Origin: Oscillatoriales cyanobacterium
Lineage (GTDB): Bacteria > Cyanobacteriota > Cyanobacteriia > Cyanobacteriales > Microcoleaceae
DNA: 48,222 nt
Direction of reading: 5' to 3'
Assembly: GCA_004293365.1 (NCBI GenBank)
Contig: RDYN01000032.1
Span: forward strand, 1 to 48,222
The notes under the pieces are model-generated. The model was not told the origin of the DNA and ran no database searches. It worked only from the letters and a program-made list of their open reading frames with translations. Shown here one piece after another: positions 1-9,700 of this stretch. A program made the position numbers and the translations under genes. Within the stretch, counting starts at the first letter, position 1. The number at the start of each line of letters is the position of its first letter.

Positions 1-449
1 AATTTTCATAGCTCGCTGTGGCAGCGCTTAAGCTGTCCCCATCACCAGATAGCATCAAATGTGGCTAGTTCTTGCACGAACTTTCATGAAGCTTTTTAAA
101 CCCAACGCCGGTACTGCCCCGGTTCGCCACAAAAAAATTATAACACTGGGGATTCATTTAAGTTAATACAATTATTCGATCGCTGGGAAAGCTGAGTGGC
201 AATTGGTGTCAACTGAATCTTGAAAGCTGACAAAATCTCGCTTTTGTCCGAGGCCAGATCCCCCTAAATCCCCCTTAAGAAGGGGGACTTTGATAAGAAG
301 GGGGACTTTGAGCGCGCCTCCGGTTCCCCCGACTATCCGAGGGAGTAGCGGTTGACTTTGAGTACCTCTTGTCCCCCCCGACCTAAGGGGGGCTAGGGGG
401 GATCGGAGGCCTTAATCGTCCAACCCTAGTCTGGGAGCACGTTTTAGCT
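1..449. other. Intergenic left end; possible outward minus-strand promoter
   Basis: No convincing reading frame is visible. On the minus strand a perfect TATAAT lies at 142-137, with a weak TTAACT 18 bases further upstream. A transcript from it would run out of the window through a stretch with several short inverted repeats (for example GTGGC paired with GCCAC), so a structured RNA or a 5' leader is possible. I could not match it to tmRNA, RNase P RNA, SRP RNA or a riboswitch that I know. The right half of the interval is repeat DNA. Confidence 0.4.
256..402. repeat. G/C-tract interspersed repeat
   Basis: Blocks of the type CCCCCTAAATCCCCCTTAA occur on one side, with complementary blocks such as CCTAAGGGGGGCTAGGGGGG on the other and a duplicated AAGAAGGGGGACTTTGA between them. 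The arrangement resembles the small palindromic, non-coding elements common in filamentous cyanobacteria. No function can be assigned from sequence. Confidence 0.6.
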
Positions 450-1226
450 TCAGTTAGATCGATCGACCCGATAATGCAAAAACACCTCACCTCCCACCTG
501 TTTAACCGCCAAAAGTTCCAATTTCGGCGCTAAATCCGCCAAAAAACCTTTCCCCTCCACAGGAGTCGGTGCATCCGCGCCGCCCAAAATTAACGGACAA
601 ACCGTCAGCCAAAGTTCGTCTACCAAGCCCGCAGCCACCACAGACGCGACGAGTTTTCCGCCTCCCAGAATCGCCAACCGTTTGATACCCAAGCTGGCTA
701 GCTGTTGAAACGCATCAATCCAATCAATCTCTCCCTCGATGGTGTTGGCGGTTAAAGTGCGATCGAACTTACCGATTGCATCATTGTCAATAAGCCTTTT
801 ATGAACAGGCATCTTGCCTGTTCCACAAGACAATTCATCTATTGTGGAACGGGCATCTTGCCCGTTGCTGACATCTGCATCGTTTCCAGTTAGCAGCCAC
901 CGAGGCACCGGTTGCTGGAAAAATCGCAAGTTTGGGTCAAATTGGCGCGATCGCGAACACACAATTTGCACGGGTTGTGGGGGCTTCCCTGCGAGTTCCC
1001 GCTGTTTGAGCAATTCCGGCGAAATCACTCGCATCGTCGTTCCATAGGCTTGTAAAGTGCCGTTGCCGAACAAAACGGCATCGTTTGCTGCGACTTGTTG
1101 TTCGAGGTGGGCTTTGTCGTTGGCTGAACCGAATCTCGCGGGCGATCGCACTGCATCGGCAATTTTACCGTCGGCACTGATCGCGAGTATTACTGTTGTG
1201 TAAGGTCGATCGATCTTATCTGTCAT
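450..1226 (-). CDS. RibD C-terminal/dihydrofolate-reductase-fold protein
   Basis: A reductase-like protein of the RibD C-terminal domain family, whose members bind NAD(P)H and reduce pteridine- or pyrimidine-like substrates. The actual substrate is unknown. Family signs are the N-terminal RPYTTVILAISADGKIA strand, the GNGTLQAYGTT segment, and the C-terminal LAILGGGKL...GLVDELWLTVCPLILGGA core. The open frame continues upstream to 1340, but the family normally begins just before RPYxT, so I chose the ATG at 1226 (MTDKIDRPY); an ATG at 1280 is an alternative. About 24 residues in the middle of the protein are encoded by an interspersed palindromic repeat (803-868) absent from family members I know. 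The gene stands alone, convergent to nothing and divergent from the defence operon at 1446. Confidence 0.75.
   Translation of the reverse strand: MTDKIDRPYTTVILAISADGKIADAVRSPARFGSANDKAHLEQQVAANDAVLFGNGTLQAYGTTMRVISPELLKQRELAGKPPQPVQIVCSRSRQFDPNLRFFQQPVPRWLLTGNDADVSNGQDARSTIDELSCGTGKMPVHKRLIDNDAIGKFDRTLTANTIEGEIDWIDAFQQLASLGIKRLAILGGGKLVASVVAAGLVDELWLTVCPLILGGADAPTPVEGKGFLADLAPKLELLAVKQVGGEVFLHYRVDRSN
803..868. repeat. Palindromic repeat inserted in frame in the RibD-like gene
   Basis: Two small hairpins, AACAGGC-atctt-GCCTGTT and AACGGGC-atctt-GCCCGTT, face each other across CCACAA/TTGTGG. It is the same architecture as the tandem array at 38108-38277. The insertion keeps the frame and encodes a stretch ending CGTGKMPVHK. 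Confidence 0.8.
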
Positions 1227-1445
1227 TAATTTATGAAAGTTTCTCGCTCCATCATAGTTTAACTCAGTAACTTCACGCATATAAACCGTATTATTGTTAC
1301 TTGTACTTAAGTAATAATAGCATCTGAAAATCGCTCTCAAGTTGCGCTTTTGACATAATTAAGTTTATCCATACTCACCTGCTTAACAACTAGGGTTATA
1401 ATACTTAAAATTACCAATTTCCCTCAAATTATATAAAACATAAAG

Positions 1446-3476
1446 ATGGATTATTTAACCTGGAATAATTCAATAGCATTTCATTTCTTTAAACCAGAAA
1501 TGGCGGGGAGTACCGTTCACCTGTATGTCACAGAGAAACTAATAACGGATATTGGTCAAGAAAGCGGTGCTGATTTCTCAGATTTTATTGCAGCTATCAA
1601 AACGGGGCCTCCTGGGGTGACAAGGCAGGGTTTGTGCGTGAAAGCCTTACAAAGCCGGGATAATTGGCAGCAGCGAGAATTAGACTATCCGCCTTATATC
1701 GCTTATTTAGCGCTATTTGTCTTAGCAGCCGGTATTGAAGGAACTTTTGCCGCCCATTCCTACTATCCGCGCTTGCGAACATTACTAGGCGAAGAACCTA
1801 CTACAGGGCAGTATCCTTCATTTAACCGGATGTCGGAACTATGGGAAGATTTAGAAAAGTGGTCTGATCGAGATAAATCTGGCGAATTGGGTATCTTCAA
1901 CAGCACCAGTATTGGCAAGAGAAATCACATTGGACTGCCGCTTGCACAAACTCTTCTGACTGAGGAAGAACGGCGCGCCCTCCCTGCTATTTTTGCCGCT
2001 GCTGACTTAGATCCTACTTCACCTCCAGCCGAGGAAGCGATCGCGCGTTTGTTAGCCAAACACGGGCGCAAACAACTGCGAAAACGGACGCTGGACTTGT
2101 TAAAAGAAACCAGAGACAGCGAAGAACTTCGTCAAGCATTGCTCGAATGGATTATTGATGAATTGCACGATTGGGATGGAACTGCTGAACTTTCAGATAA
2201 AAAGCAGATTTACGGAATGTTGAGATTGTGCTGCCAACTCGATTCAACTGCCAAACGCGCTACCCTAAGCTTGCGTTGCAGTACAAAACACGAATTTCCC
2301 GAAGACGATTTGTTGTTATTTTTAGAAGATAATTCTCGCTCGTTTTCTTGTTCCGAATATAGCGGCGTTTGGTCTTTACCTTTGATATCTGAGTCAGACG
2401 CAAAAACGGTTGCTGCTTCAGAGTTTGATTGGTTGCGAGGTGTAAAAATGCGATCGGCTGACGGTAAATGGTGTTTGAAACTGCCAGCATCGCCCATTCG
2501 AGTATTCGTTAGTGGAGATACTGAGGGATTGCCCAATTTCGTCGAAGTGCGGCAGATTCCCACTCAAAAGCCATTTTATTTAGCTGCCCATCAAGAGTGT
2601 TTGGAATTGCTGACAATCTGGGGAGAATTGAGCTGTCAAGGCTTTGAAAAGTTGCAGATTTCAGATGGTTTGCCCGGTGAATGGCACTTCTTCAAAGCAG
2701 CGGCGGCTTGCAGTGACGACCTAATCAAAGATAAATACCCAATTTTAGCTTTTTCTACTAATTTACGGCTAGAGTTAGATGGAGGAATCCGCCTGGAAAG
2801 AGGCAATAAATACTTTAAGTTTGCCCCGCCAAAATTAATTTTACTAGCGGGCAGCGAATCAATCAAAGTATATTGCAACAATCAGCTATTAGATGGCACG
2901 AAATCAACAGGTTTTTATGAACTGCCTGCTGATATTCCAGCGGAAACAAAGTTGCTAATTGAAGCACGGAATGGGGAGGATATTATCAGGCGTTGTTCTC
3001 TATTATTGATAGAAAACTATTCTTTACCATCCGAAATTTCTGCGCCACAGTTCGATCGCTTCGGGCATCGCCTGACTCGCGCAGATAATGAGAGCGCGGG
3101 CGTTGCAGGTGCATTGGTGCGGAACGTTGATTTCCCCGACTTTAACTTCAACACTTTTTTACCAATACAAGGAAAGCAGCGGATTTTATTTGTAGGTAAA
3201 GAAGCCGGTCAAATAGCAACTTGGCCAGGGGAATCGCTGCCGACTGATTGGGAGCCTGTTTGGGCTATTTCCAAAGGCAGGCATCGCGGTCAAGTAATGT
3301 TCTGCGGCACTAATTTATCCGATTCAGCACCTGCAATATCCAAGTGCAGAAACCGCAAGAAAATGCGGGAGTGGAAAGAAATATTGTGGCACGATCGCAA
3401 GAAAATTTCTCCGCCCGATCGACCAGAACTCAAAATTTTATGGAACCATTTTCAACAGGAGGCAAAATATGTTTGA
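1446..3476 (+). CDS. Defence-operon protein of unknown fold, first gene of the helicase operon
   Basis: 676 residues, soluble, with no membrane segment or signal peptide. I do not recognise a named domain. The N-terminal ~250 residues are helical and contain a phrase (GLPLAQTLLTEEERRALPAIFAAADLDP given in part: LPLAQTLLTEEERRALP, 165-181) followed by a basic helix, LAKHGRKQLRKRT. The C-terminal part is beta-rich and contains FDRFGHRL. Its position as first gene in a three-gene unit ending with a giant DUF1998-type helicase suggests an accessory subunit, comparable in place and size to the DruF/DruC-type proteins of Druantia; that equivalence is inference. The stop codon overlaps the next start by 8 bases, indicating translational coupling. 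Function beyond probable anti-phage role is unknown. Confidence 0.7.
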   Translation: MDYLTWNNSIAFHFFKPEMAGSTVHLYVTEKLITDIGQESGADFSDFIAAIKTGPPGVTRQGLCVKALQSRDNWQQRELDYPPYIAYLALFVLAAGIEGTFAAHSYYPRLRTLLGEEPTTGQYPSFNRMSELWEDLEKWSDRDKSGELGIFNSTSIGKRNHIGLPLAQTLLTEEERRALPAIFAAADLDPTSPPAEEAIARLLAKHGRKQLRKRTLDLLKETRDSEELRQALLEWIIDELHDWDGTAELSDKKQIYGMLRLCCQLDSTAKRATLSLRCSTKHEFPEDDLLLFLEDNSRSFSCSEYSGVWSLPLISESDAKTVAASEFDWLRGVKMRSADGKWCLKLPASPIRVFVSGDTEGLPNFVEVRQIPTQKPFYLAAHQECLELLTIWGELSCQGFEKLQISDGLPGEWHFFKAAAACSDDLIKDKYPILAFSTNLRLELDGGIRLERGNKYFKFAPPKLILLAGSESIKVYCNNQLLDGTKSTGFYELPADIPAETKLLIEARNGEDIIRRCSLLLIENYSLPSEISAPQFDRFGHRLTRADNESAGVAGALVRNVDFPDFNFNTFLPIQGKQRILFVGKEAGQIATWPGESLPTDWEPVWAISKGRHRGQVMFCGTNLSDSAPAISKCRNRKKMREWKEILWHDRKKISPPDRPELKILWNHFQQEAKYV

Positions 3477-4479
3477 GACGAGCGAGAAACTGCTTTATGT
3501 TATTTCGGCACAAGGGAAAGTTTCTTGGGAAAATTTTAAAAAATATTTCGAGCAATTGTCGGGTTTTAAAACAGGTGAGATTGAGGAAAATACAGAGAAA
3601 AAATCCCTGAAATATCCGAGATTTGAAACAATGCGCGCCCTGAATTCTTTGGGTCATTGCGACTGGGATTTTAGCGGCGATCGCAGCAAGAGCGAGGTTT
3701 ATGCAGCTCCGCCTGTATTGGTGCGGTTGCCTTGTGCTGGCTTTCCTCAAGCCATTTTAGCAGGAGCGCGATCGCCCGTTACGATCGCACAATTATCAGA
3801 GGCTTGTCAGTCGGTGGGACATCACATCAAGCTGGAAGTCACAGAACAATCCAGTGAATTAGGGCTGATACCGAAGCGAGTGGCCCTGCAAGCTGAGGAT
3901 GTAGGAGAATTGAGGGCGATCGGCAATTTGCTTAAAATACCTTTTATCGAAACGCCTTCAGCCTGGTCTTTGCTGCATTTTGCCGCCAGTATTGACGATT
4001 ACTTAGCTACCCTCGAATGGTCTAAAGAACCAGAACTAAACTGGCAAAGCAAAACCTTTGACCCGATTTCTTTACAATTTCAATCCATAAAAGAAACCGA
4101 TCGCGCCATTCGCCTTAGCCAATACAGTCACCCATCGCGAAACATCAAAGTTTACTATCTTTGGCAAGACGGAATGTGTGCGGAAATAGACCTCGATTGG
4201 GGGAGGTACGCTGTTCTAAAAGCACTGCGGCGGAATGTTCTTATCTACGACAAACGCAGATTCACTATGGCAGTACCCGCCAGCGCTAACCTGCCGCGAC
4301 TTTTAGAAAGAGCCTTAACTCTTTGTTCTGGTTGTGCAGCAAAATATGAAAAAATGCCGCGTGTTCTGCCGCAAATTCAGGGATTCAATTTATTCTCCGC
4401 TATTCCCCCTCAAATAGCAGAAATAACCGCAGCTAAATTAGGGCATACACTCTTGCAGCAATCTTTAGATATAACATAG
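3469..4479 (+). CDS. Second defence-operon accessory protein, unknown fold
   Basis: 336 residues, soluble. The start ATG lies inside the end of the preceding gene and has a clear AGGAGG about 7 bases upstream, so translation is coupled. The N-terminus (LLYVISAQGKVSWENFKKYFEQL) looks like a small winged-helix/HTH segment, followed by a conserved-looking block ALNSLGHCDWDF and APPVLVRLP, then an ILAGARSP segment and a C-terminal region with a CSGC pair. I cannot name the family. The next gene starts 11 bases downstream after GTGAGG. By context it is a partner of the large helicase. Absence of methylase or transglycosylase genes argues against a restriction-modification or Dpd assignment. Confidence 0.7.
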   Translation: MFETSEKLLYVISAQGKVSWENFKKYFEQLSGFKTGEIEENTEKKSLKYPRFETMRALNSLGHCDWDFSGDRSKSEVYAAPPVLVRLPCAGFPQAILAGARSPVTIAQLSEACQSVGHHIKLEVTEQSSELGLIPKRVALQAEDVGELRAIGNLLKIPFIETPSAWSLLHFAASIDDYLATLEWSKEPELNWQSKTFDPISLQFQSIKETDRAIRLSQYSHPSRNIKVYYLWQDGMCAEIDLDWGRYAVLKALRRNVLIYDKRRFTMAVPASANLPRLLERALTLCSGCAAKYEKMPRVLPQIQGFNLFSAIPPQIAEITAAKLGHTLLQQSLDIT

Positions 4480-4490
4480 TGAGGTAATTT

Positions 4491-6749
4491 ATGCACGAGC
4501 CAATTAACGCTTTTAATACAATTCGCGACAACTTTCTACTTTATGTAAAAACCGCTTTCGGAACTCAATTTCCCGAAATTGAACGAGAACGGGAAAGACT
4601 GCTGCGCCAACCCGGTGCATTCCATCAAGAACCCTGGATAGAACCAATGCCGAGCTATCAAAAATCAGGTAAAACCATCCATGATTTAGATGTTTCAAAT
4701 GTACCGGGATTGGATGAAACTGCCATTCAAAACTTTAAACAACTTGCGTCCTGCGGACTTGTAGGCAATTACGAACTCTACGAACACCAAATCGAAATGC
4801 TGCGGCAAGCATTAGCAGGTAACAATGCTGTAGTAACGGCCGGTACAGGTTCGGGAAAAACCGAATCTTTTCTGTTACCTTTGTTTGCTTACCTCGCGCA
4901 AGAATCAAGAAATTGGCAGCAGCCTAAAGCCGCACCAGAACACCTTAACGATTGGTGGAAAAATGAAGAATGGCAGAACAAATGCAATCCCTTCGTGAAT
5001 AAAAGACGCAGTTTTAAGAAATCTTATCGCGTTCCTCAGAGAAGTCACGAACAGCGGGATGCAGCAGTTCGCGCCTTGATTTTATATCCCATGAATGCTT
5101 TAGTTGAAGACCAGCTTACCAGGCTGCGCCGCGCTTTAGATTCTCAAGCAGCGCGAGATTGGTTTCAAGATAATAGAAAAGGCAATCGAGTTTATTTTGG
5201 CAGGTACAACGGCGTTACTCCCGTACCGGGCCACGAATACACAAAAAATCGCAAACCTAATGGGAAAAAAATAGAAGAATTGCTGGAAAAAATTCAGCAA
5301 GTCCAGGAATCTGCCGATCGCGCTAGCGAACACGCCGATCGCACGGGCGATCGAGATGTGAGGTTCTTTTTCCAGCGCCTAGATGGGGCAGAAATGCGCT
5401 GCCGCTGGGATATGAAAGATGCCCCGCCAGATATCTTAATCACCAACTATTCTATGCTCAGTATCATGCTGATGCGCGAGCTCGAACGAGATATTTTTGA
5501 AAAAACAAAGGAATGGTTAAACAAAGATGGCAGCGTCTTTCATTTAATTGTTGACGAATTGCACTTATATCGCGGTACTTCTGGGACAGAAGTTGCTTAT
5601 TTTCTGCGACTTTTGCTGCAACGTTTGGGGCTGCATCCCGGTCATCCAAAATTGCGGATTCTTGCTTCTAGTGCATCTTTGGAACCAGACGATCCAAAAA
5701 GCTTAGAATTTTTGAATCAATTCTTTGGTGCCGGATGGAATTCCCAACAGATTATACCGGGTCATTTAGAACAAATTCCACCAATTGAAGGTCAAGAATT
5801 TCTGGAGAGCGAACCGTTTATCGCCTTGGCAGCAGTACCAGAAATTAACAATGCAGAAACGTTGCAGTCAACGGCTGCATACAGTGCTTGCCGCCAAATT
5901 GTGGAATCTGAAACCGCGCAAGTTGGCGCTAGAATGGTCAATGCTTGTAAAGTTGACGGCAAAGTTCGCGCAGTGGCGATCGCAAATTTTGCTAAACAGA
6001 TTTTCGGCAATGACTTACCCGATGAAAACCTCAAACTTGCAGTAACAGGACTTCTAGCCACTCGCGGTTTATCGAACCAAACATCTTTGCCATCTTTCCG
6101 GCTGCACTGGTTTTTCAGGAATATTGAGGGGCTTTGGGCTTGCACTAAACCGAATCACGGGTGCGAAGAAAATGAAATTAGTAAAAATCGATTAGTTGGC
6201 AAACTATTTGTCGAAAATCCTCCCATACTTTACGACGAGTACCGAGTTTTAAAACTTCTTTATTGCGAACAGTGCAGAACTGTATTTTTTGGGGGAAACA
6301 GGCTGACAAAGAAGCTTAATGACGGATGGGAACTTTTGCCTACCGAACCAGATATTGAGGGAATTCCTGACAGAAAATCTGGACAATTTATTGAGCAGAT
6401 GACTTACAAAGAATTTGCTATATTTTGGCCGTCCAGAAAAATCGATGAATATTCAGAGGGTTGGGGACAGTCTAAGAAAGCAGAGTCAGGTCGCTGGCAC
6501 AAGGCATCGCTAAATACTCGCAGCGGTATAGTTCGTTTGGGAAATCCAGATTCATCTGATGAATTGACAGTAGAAGGTTATATTTTTTATCGACCGAACC
6601 TGCTACCAGGAAATGATGAAAAAGTTAAAGCCTTGCCTTCAGTTTGTGCTTGCTGCGGTGCTGACTATAGTAAGAAACTGTATCGAAAATCTTCCATTCG
6701 CGACTTCAGAACAGGTTTTTCTAAAGTGAGTCAAGTTCTGTCTAAATAA
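4491..6749 (+). CDS. Large DruE-like helicase, N-terminal part (RecA1), ended by an in-frame TAA
   Basis: 752 codons. Superfamily 2 helicase signs: Q-motif-like YELYEHQIEML (94-104), Walker A AGTGSGKT (117-124), motif Ia ILYPMNALVEDQ (197-208), Walker B/motif II VDELH (354-358), and motif III SAS (394-396). A CACCG zinc-knuckle half lies near residue 720, just before RTGFSKVSQVLSK and the stop. The stop at 6747-6749 is in the same frame as the next large ORF: reading through gives LSK-stop-LFYQLPDKQNSRKLVVFSDSRED, a continuous helicase linker running into motif IV. The intact protein would be about 1,890 residues, the size of DUF1998-type DruE helicases. As it stands this product has RecA1 but no RecA2, so on its own it should not unwind DNA. 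Either the gene is inactivated, two subunits assemble, or the codon is read through. Confidence 0.8.
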   Translation: MHEPINAFNTIRDNFLLYVKTAFGTQFPEIERERERLLRQPGAFHQEPWIEPMPSYQKSGKTIHDLDVSNVPGLDETAIQNFKQLASCGLVGNYELYEHQIEMLRQALAGNNAVVTAGTGSGKTESFLLPLFAYLAQESRNWQQPKAAPEHLNDWWKNEEWQNKCNPFVNKRRSFKKSYRVPQRSHEQRDAAVRALILYPMNALVEDQLTRLRRALDSQAARDWFQDNRKGNRVYFGRYNGVTPVPGHEYTKNRKPNGKKIEELLEKIQQVQESADRASEHADRTGDRDVRFFFQRLDGAEMRCRWDMKDAPPDILITNYSMLSIMLMRELERDIFEKTKEWLNKDGSVFHLIVDELHLYRGTSGTEVAYFLRLLLQRLGLHPGHPKLRILASSASLEPDDPKSLEFLNQFFGAGWNSQQIIPGHLEQIPPIEGQEFLESEPFIALAAVPEINNAETLQSTAAYSACRQIVESETAQVGARMVNACKVDGKVRAVAIANFAKQIFGNDLPDENLKLAVTGLLATRGLSNQTSLPSFRLHWFFRNIEGLWACTKPNHGCEENEISKNRLVGKLFVENPPILYDEYRVLKLLYCEQCRTVFFGGNRLTKKLNDGWELLPTEPDIEGIPDRKSGQFIEQMTYKEFAIFWPSRKIDEYSEGWGQSKKAESGRWHKASLNTRSGIVRLGNPDSSDELTVEGYIFYRPNLLPGNDEKVKALPSVCACCGADYSKKLYRKSSIRDFRTGFSKVSQVLSK
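6747..6749 (+). other. In-frame TAA splitting the helicase gene
   Basis: 4491 and 6789 are in the same frame, and 4491-10166 is open except for this codon. The codon sits in a helicase linker where homologues would be expected to carry a sense codon. GAA or CAA to TAA would each need a single base change. Confidence 0.9.
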
Positions 6750-6788
6750 CTTTTTTATCAGTTACCTGACAAGCAAAATTCTCGAAAA

Positions 6789-9700
6789 TTGGTAGTGTTT
6801 TCTGACAGTCGCGAGGATGCCGCTTCAATATCAAATGGAATTGAAAGGACGCACTATAGTGACTTAGTGCGCGAGGCGATTTTTGATGAATTGAAACAAG
6901 AGGCGATCGCCCGTCCTATTCTACTTCAAAATCTCCAAGAGCACGACTTGCCTACCTGTACCGAAGTTATTGAATTTGCCCAGCATCACCCAAACGCTGT
7001 TGACCAGATACAAAAAGCAATTAAAGATGCTAATAGGCTATTGCCACAAGGTCTCGGTTCTGAAGATTTAGAACCGTTACAAAATCGAATAAATACTGCC
7101 CAGAAGCTACTCAGTGAAATTAAAAAAATAGGCAATACCCGGACAGTTCCTCTCAGAATGCTATTTGAAGGTCTTGAAAAGCCGCAAGACCCAGGACTTC
7201 TGATCCAGCGATTGATAAAGTTAGGCGTTAACCCTGCCGGTAACGATGTTCTTTACCAAGAATTTTCCTATGAGGGAAAGTACCACCATTGGACAAAAAT
7301 ATTTGACTTTGCAACCGCCGGGTGGAAACCAGACTTGTGCGCTGAAGCACAAACAAGGCGAGACACGACACTTCGAGAAAAAGTAAAATCAGAGGTCTGC
7401 GACACACTTTTTAGTCGCCTCTACTTTGGGATTGAAGCATCGGGATTGGGTTATATTCGCCTGAATTTACTCCCAAATCAATTAGAACAGCTAGCCATTC
7501 AATGCGGAGTTTCAAGCTCAGTATTTGAGAGTATTTGCGATGGCGTATTGCGAATCTTAGGTGATTTTTACAGATATCCAAGAAAACCTCAAGATTATCC
7601 GCTGGATGACTGGAAAGACTGGGGTGATGCGCGAGCAAATTTGCGGAATTATATTAAAAAGTGTGCCGAAAATTGCGGAATTTCCGAACAGGAATTGAAG
7701 CCCGCATTATGGTCAGCTATTTGCACGCAGGGTCAACACCACCACTTAATACTGAATCCCCGGCATTTATCTGTACGAGTTGCTGTGTCCGATGACCCCG
7801 TGTGGCAGTGCGGGTTTTGCCAGCGCCATCACCTGCACCGCGCCGGAGGTGTTTGTACTAATTGTTTGGCACATTTACCAGCGAAACCTAATAGAAAATG
7901 CGGGGATTTGTACGATCGCAATTATTTCGCCACCCAAGCTGTAAATAAGCGTCAACCGTTGCGGTTGCACTGCGAAGAGTTGACCGGCCAAACTGACGAT
8001 CAGGCTGAGAGACAGCGACATTTCCGCAACATCATCGTGAATTTTGGCGAACAAGACAGAGATTTTATCCCAGTAGTAGATACGATCGATATCTTGAGCG
8101 TCACAACCACAATGGAGGTGGGAATTGATATTGGCAGTTTAATGGCTGTGGTGATGGCAAATATGCCGCCGATGCGCTTTAATTACCAGCAGCGTGCGGG
8201 TCGCGGAGGTCGCCGGGGTCAGGCTTTTGCTATTGTACTTACTCTCTGTCGCGGTCGATCGCACGATGAATTTTATTACCGACATCCTGAAAAAATTACG
8301 GGCGATCCGCCGCCGGTTCCTTTTCTTGCTATGTCACAGGTTGAGATGGCCCAGCGCCTCCTAACCAAAGAATGTTTGAGACGTGCATTTATTGCTGCTG
8401 GTGTCAACTGCTGGGAGGTGGAAAAAAAGCCAGACAGTCACGGTGAATTTGGCACAGTTCAAAATTGGAAGGAAACGGAAGAACGGCGCGAACAAGTTCG
8501 CCGCTGGTTGGGAACTTCTTGTGATGTAACTGAGGTAATCAATTCTCTGCTAGTCGGCGTTGCAGGTATCGATCGCGATCACTTGGAAAAATACGCGCGT
8601 CAGGATTTGTTTGATAAAATTAATGAGTGCGCCAATAACTTAGAATTGACTGGAGATGGACTGGCAGAACGCCTCGCTGAGGGCGGGATTTTGCCGATGT
8701 ACGGGATGCCTTCAAGAGTGCGCGATTTGTACCATCACGAACCGTCTAGAAAACAGAAAGTTTCTACTATCGATCGAGATTTGGATTTAGCAGTCGCGGA
8801 ATTTGCACCAGGTTCCGAAAAAACCAAAGACAAGCGAATTTATACCGCGATCGGGTTTACAGCACCGTTAATTTCAGACGGTAAACACGGGTTAGTTCCT
8901 GCGGGCGAACCTGTGAGCGATCGCAAATGGATGTTGAGGTGTCAGCGCTGCCAACATACGGCAACCTCTAATACAAAGTTTGAAGATACAATCTGTCCGA
9001 AATGCGCGGCAACTGAGGAACAGGGATTTCGAGTTTTTCAGTGGGCTGTCCCTTTAGCTTTCCGTACCAGCATCAATCCTGGGGCTGACGCTAAAGAGGA
9101 ATACGATGCGTTAATTACAGGTGCAGGCAGCGTCGCCGAGGCCCAACCTCAAGATTTTAACTTAGTAAATAACACGAATACTCAGATAGCTTTCTCAGAG
9201 TCCGGCCGCGTTTTCCGCGTCAATGACAATCGAGGACAGCTATTCAAAGGAGCGATCGGAAATGCCACATTTGGACGCGGTGACAAACTATTACCCGATC
9301 AGTGGATTGATGAGCGATTCCAGAATAAGCCTGACGGGGTGAGGTTTAAACCGCAGGGCGAGTCAGAGGCGATCGCTATAATTGCCCCAAAAACCACTGG
9401 CGTACTGCGAATTAAGCCAGTTACTGTACCTGATGGATTGTGCCTCGATCCTATTGCACCCGGTTCTGCTGTCAAAGCTGCTTTCTACTCCGCCGCTTTC
9501 ACGGTTCGTGCTGTAGCGGCACAGGAGTTAGACATCGATCCGGAAGAATTAGATATCAGCGGTTTGCGACAGGTTGAATTAGAGGATAAAAAAGTAGGAG
9601 AAATTGTCATTAGCGATCGGCTTGCTAACGGTTCTGGCTTCACCGACTGGTTAGCCCATCGCTGGGAAGATATCCTTACAGACAAAATTCTGAATTCTCA

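Noticed and set aside
814..1047. 77-codon plus-strand frame
   Set aside because: Antisense to the RibD-like gene and partly made of the inserted palindromic repeat; no ribosome site.
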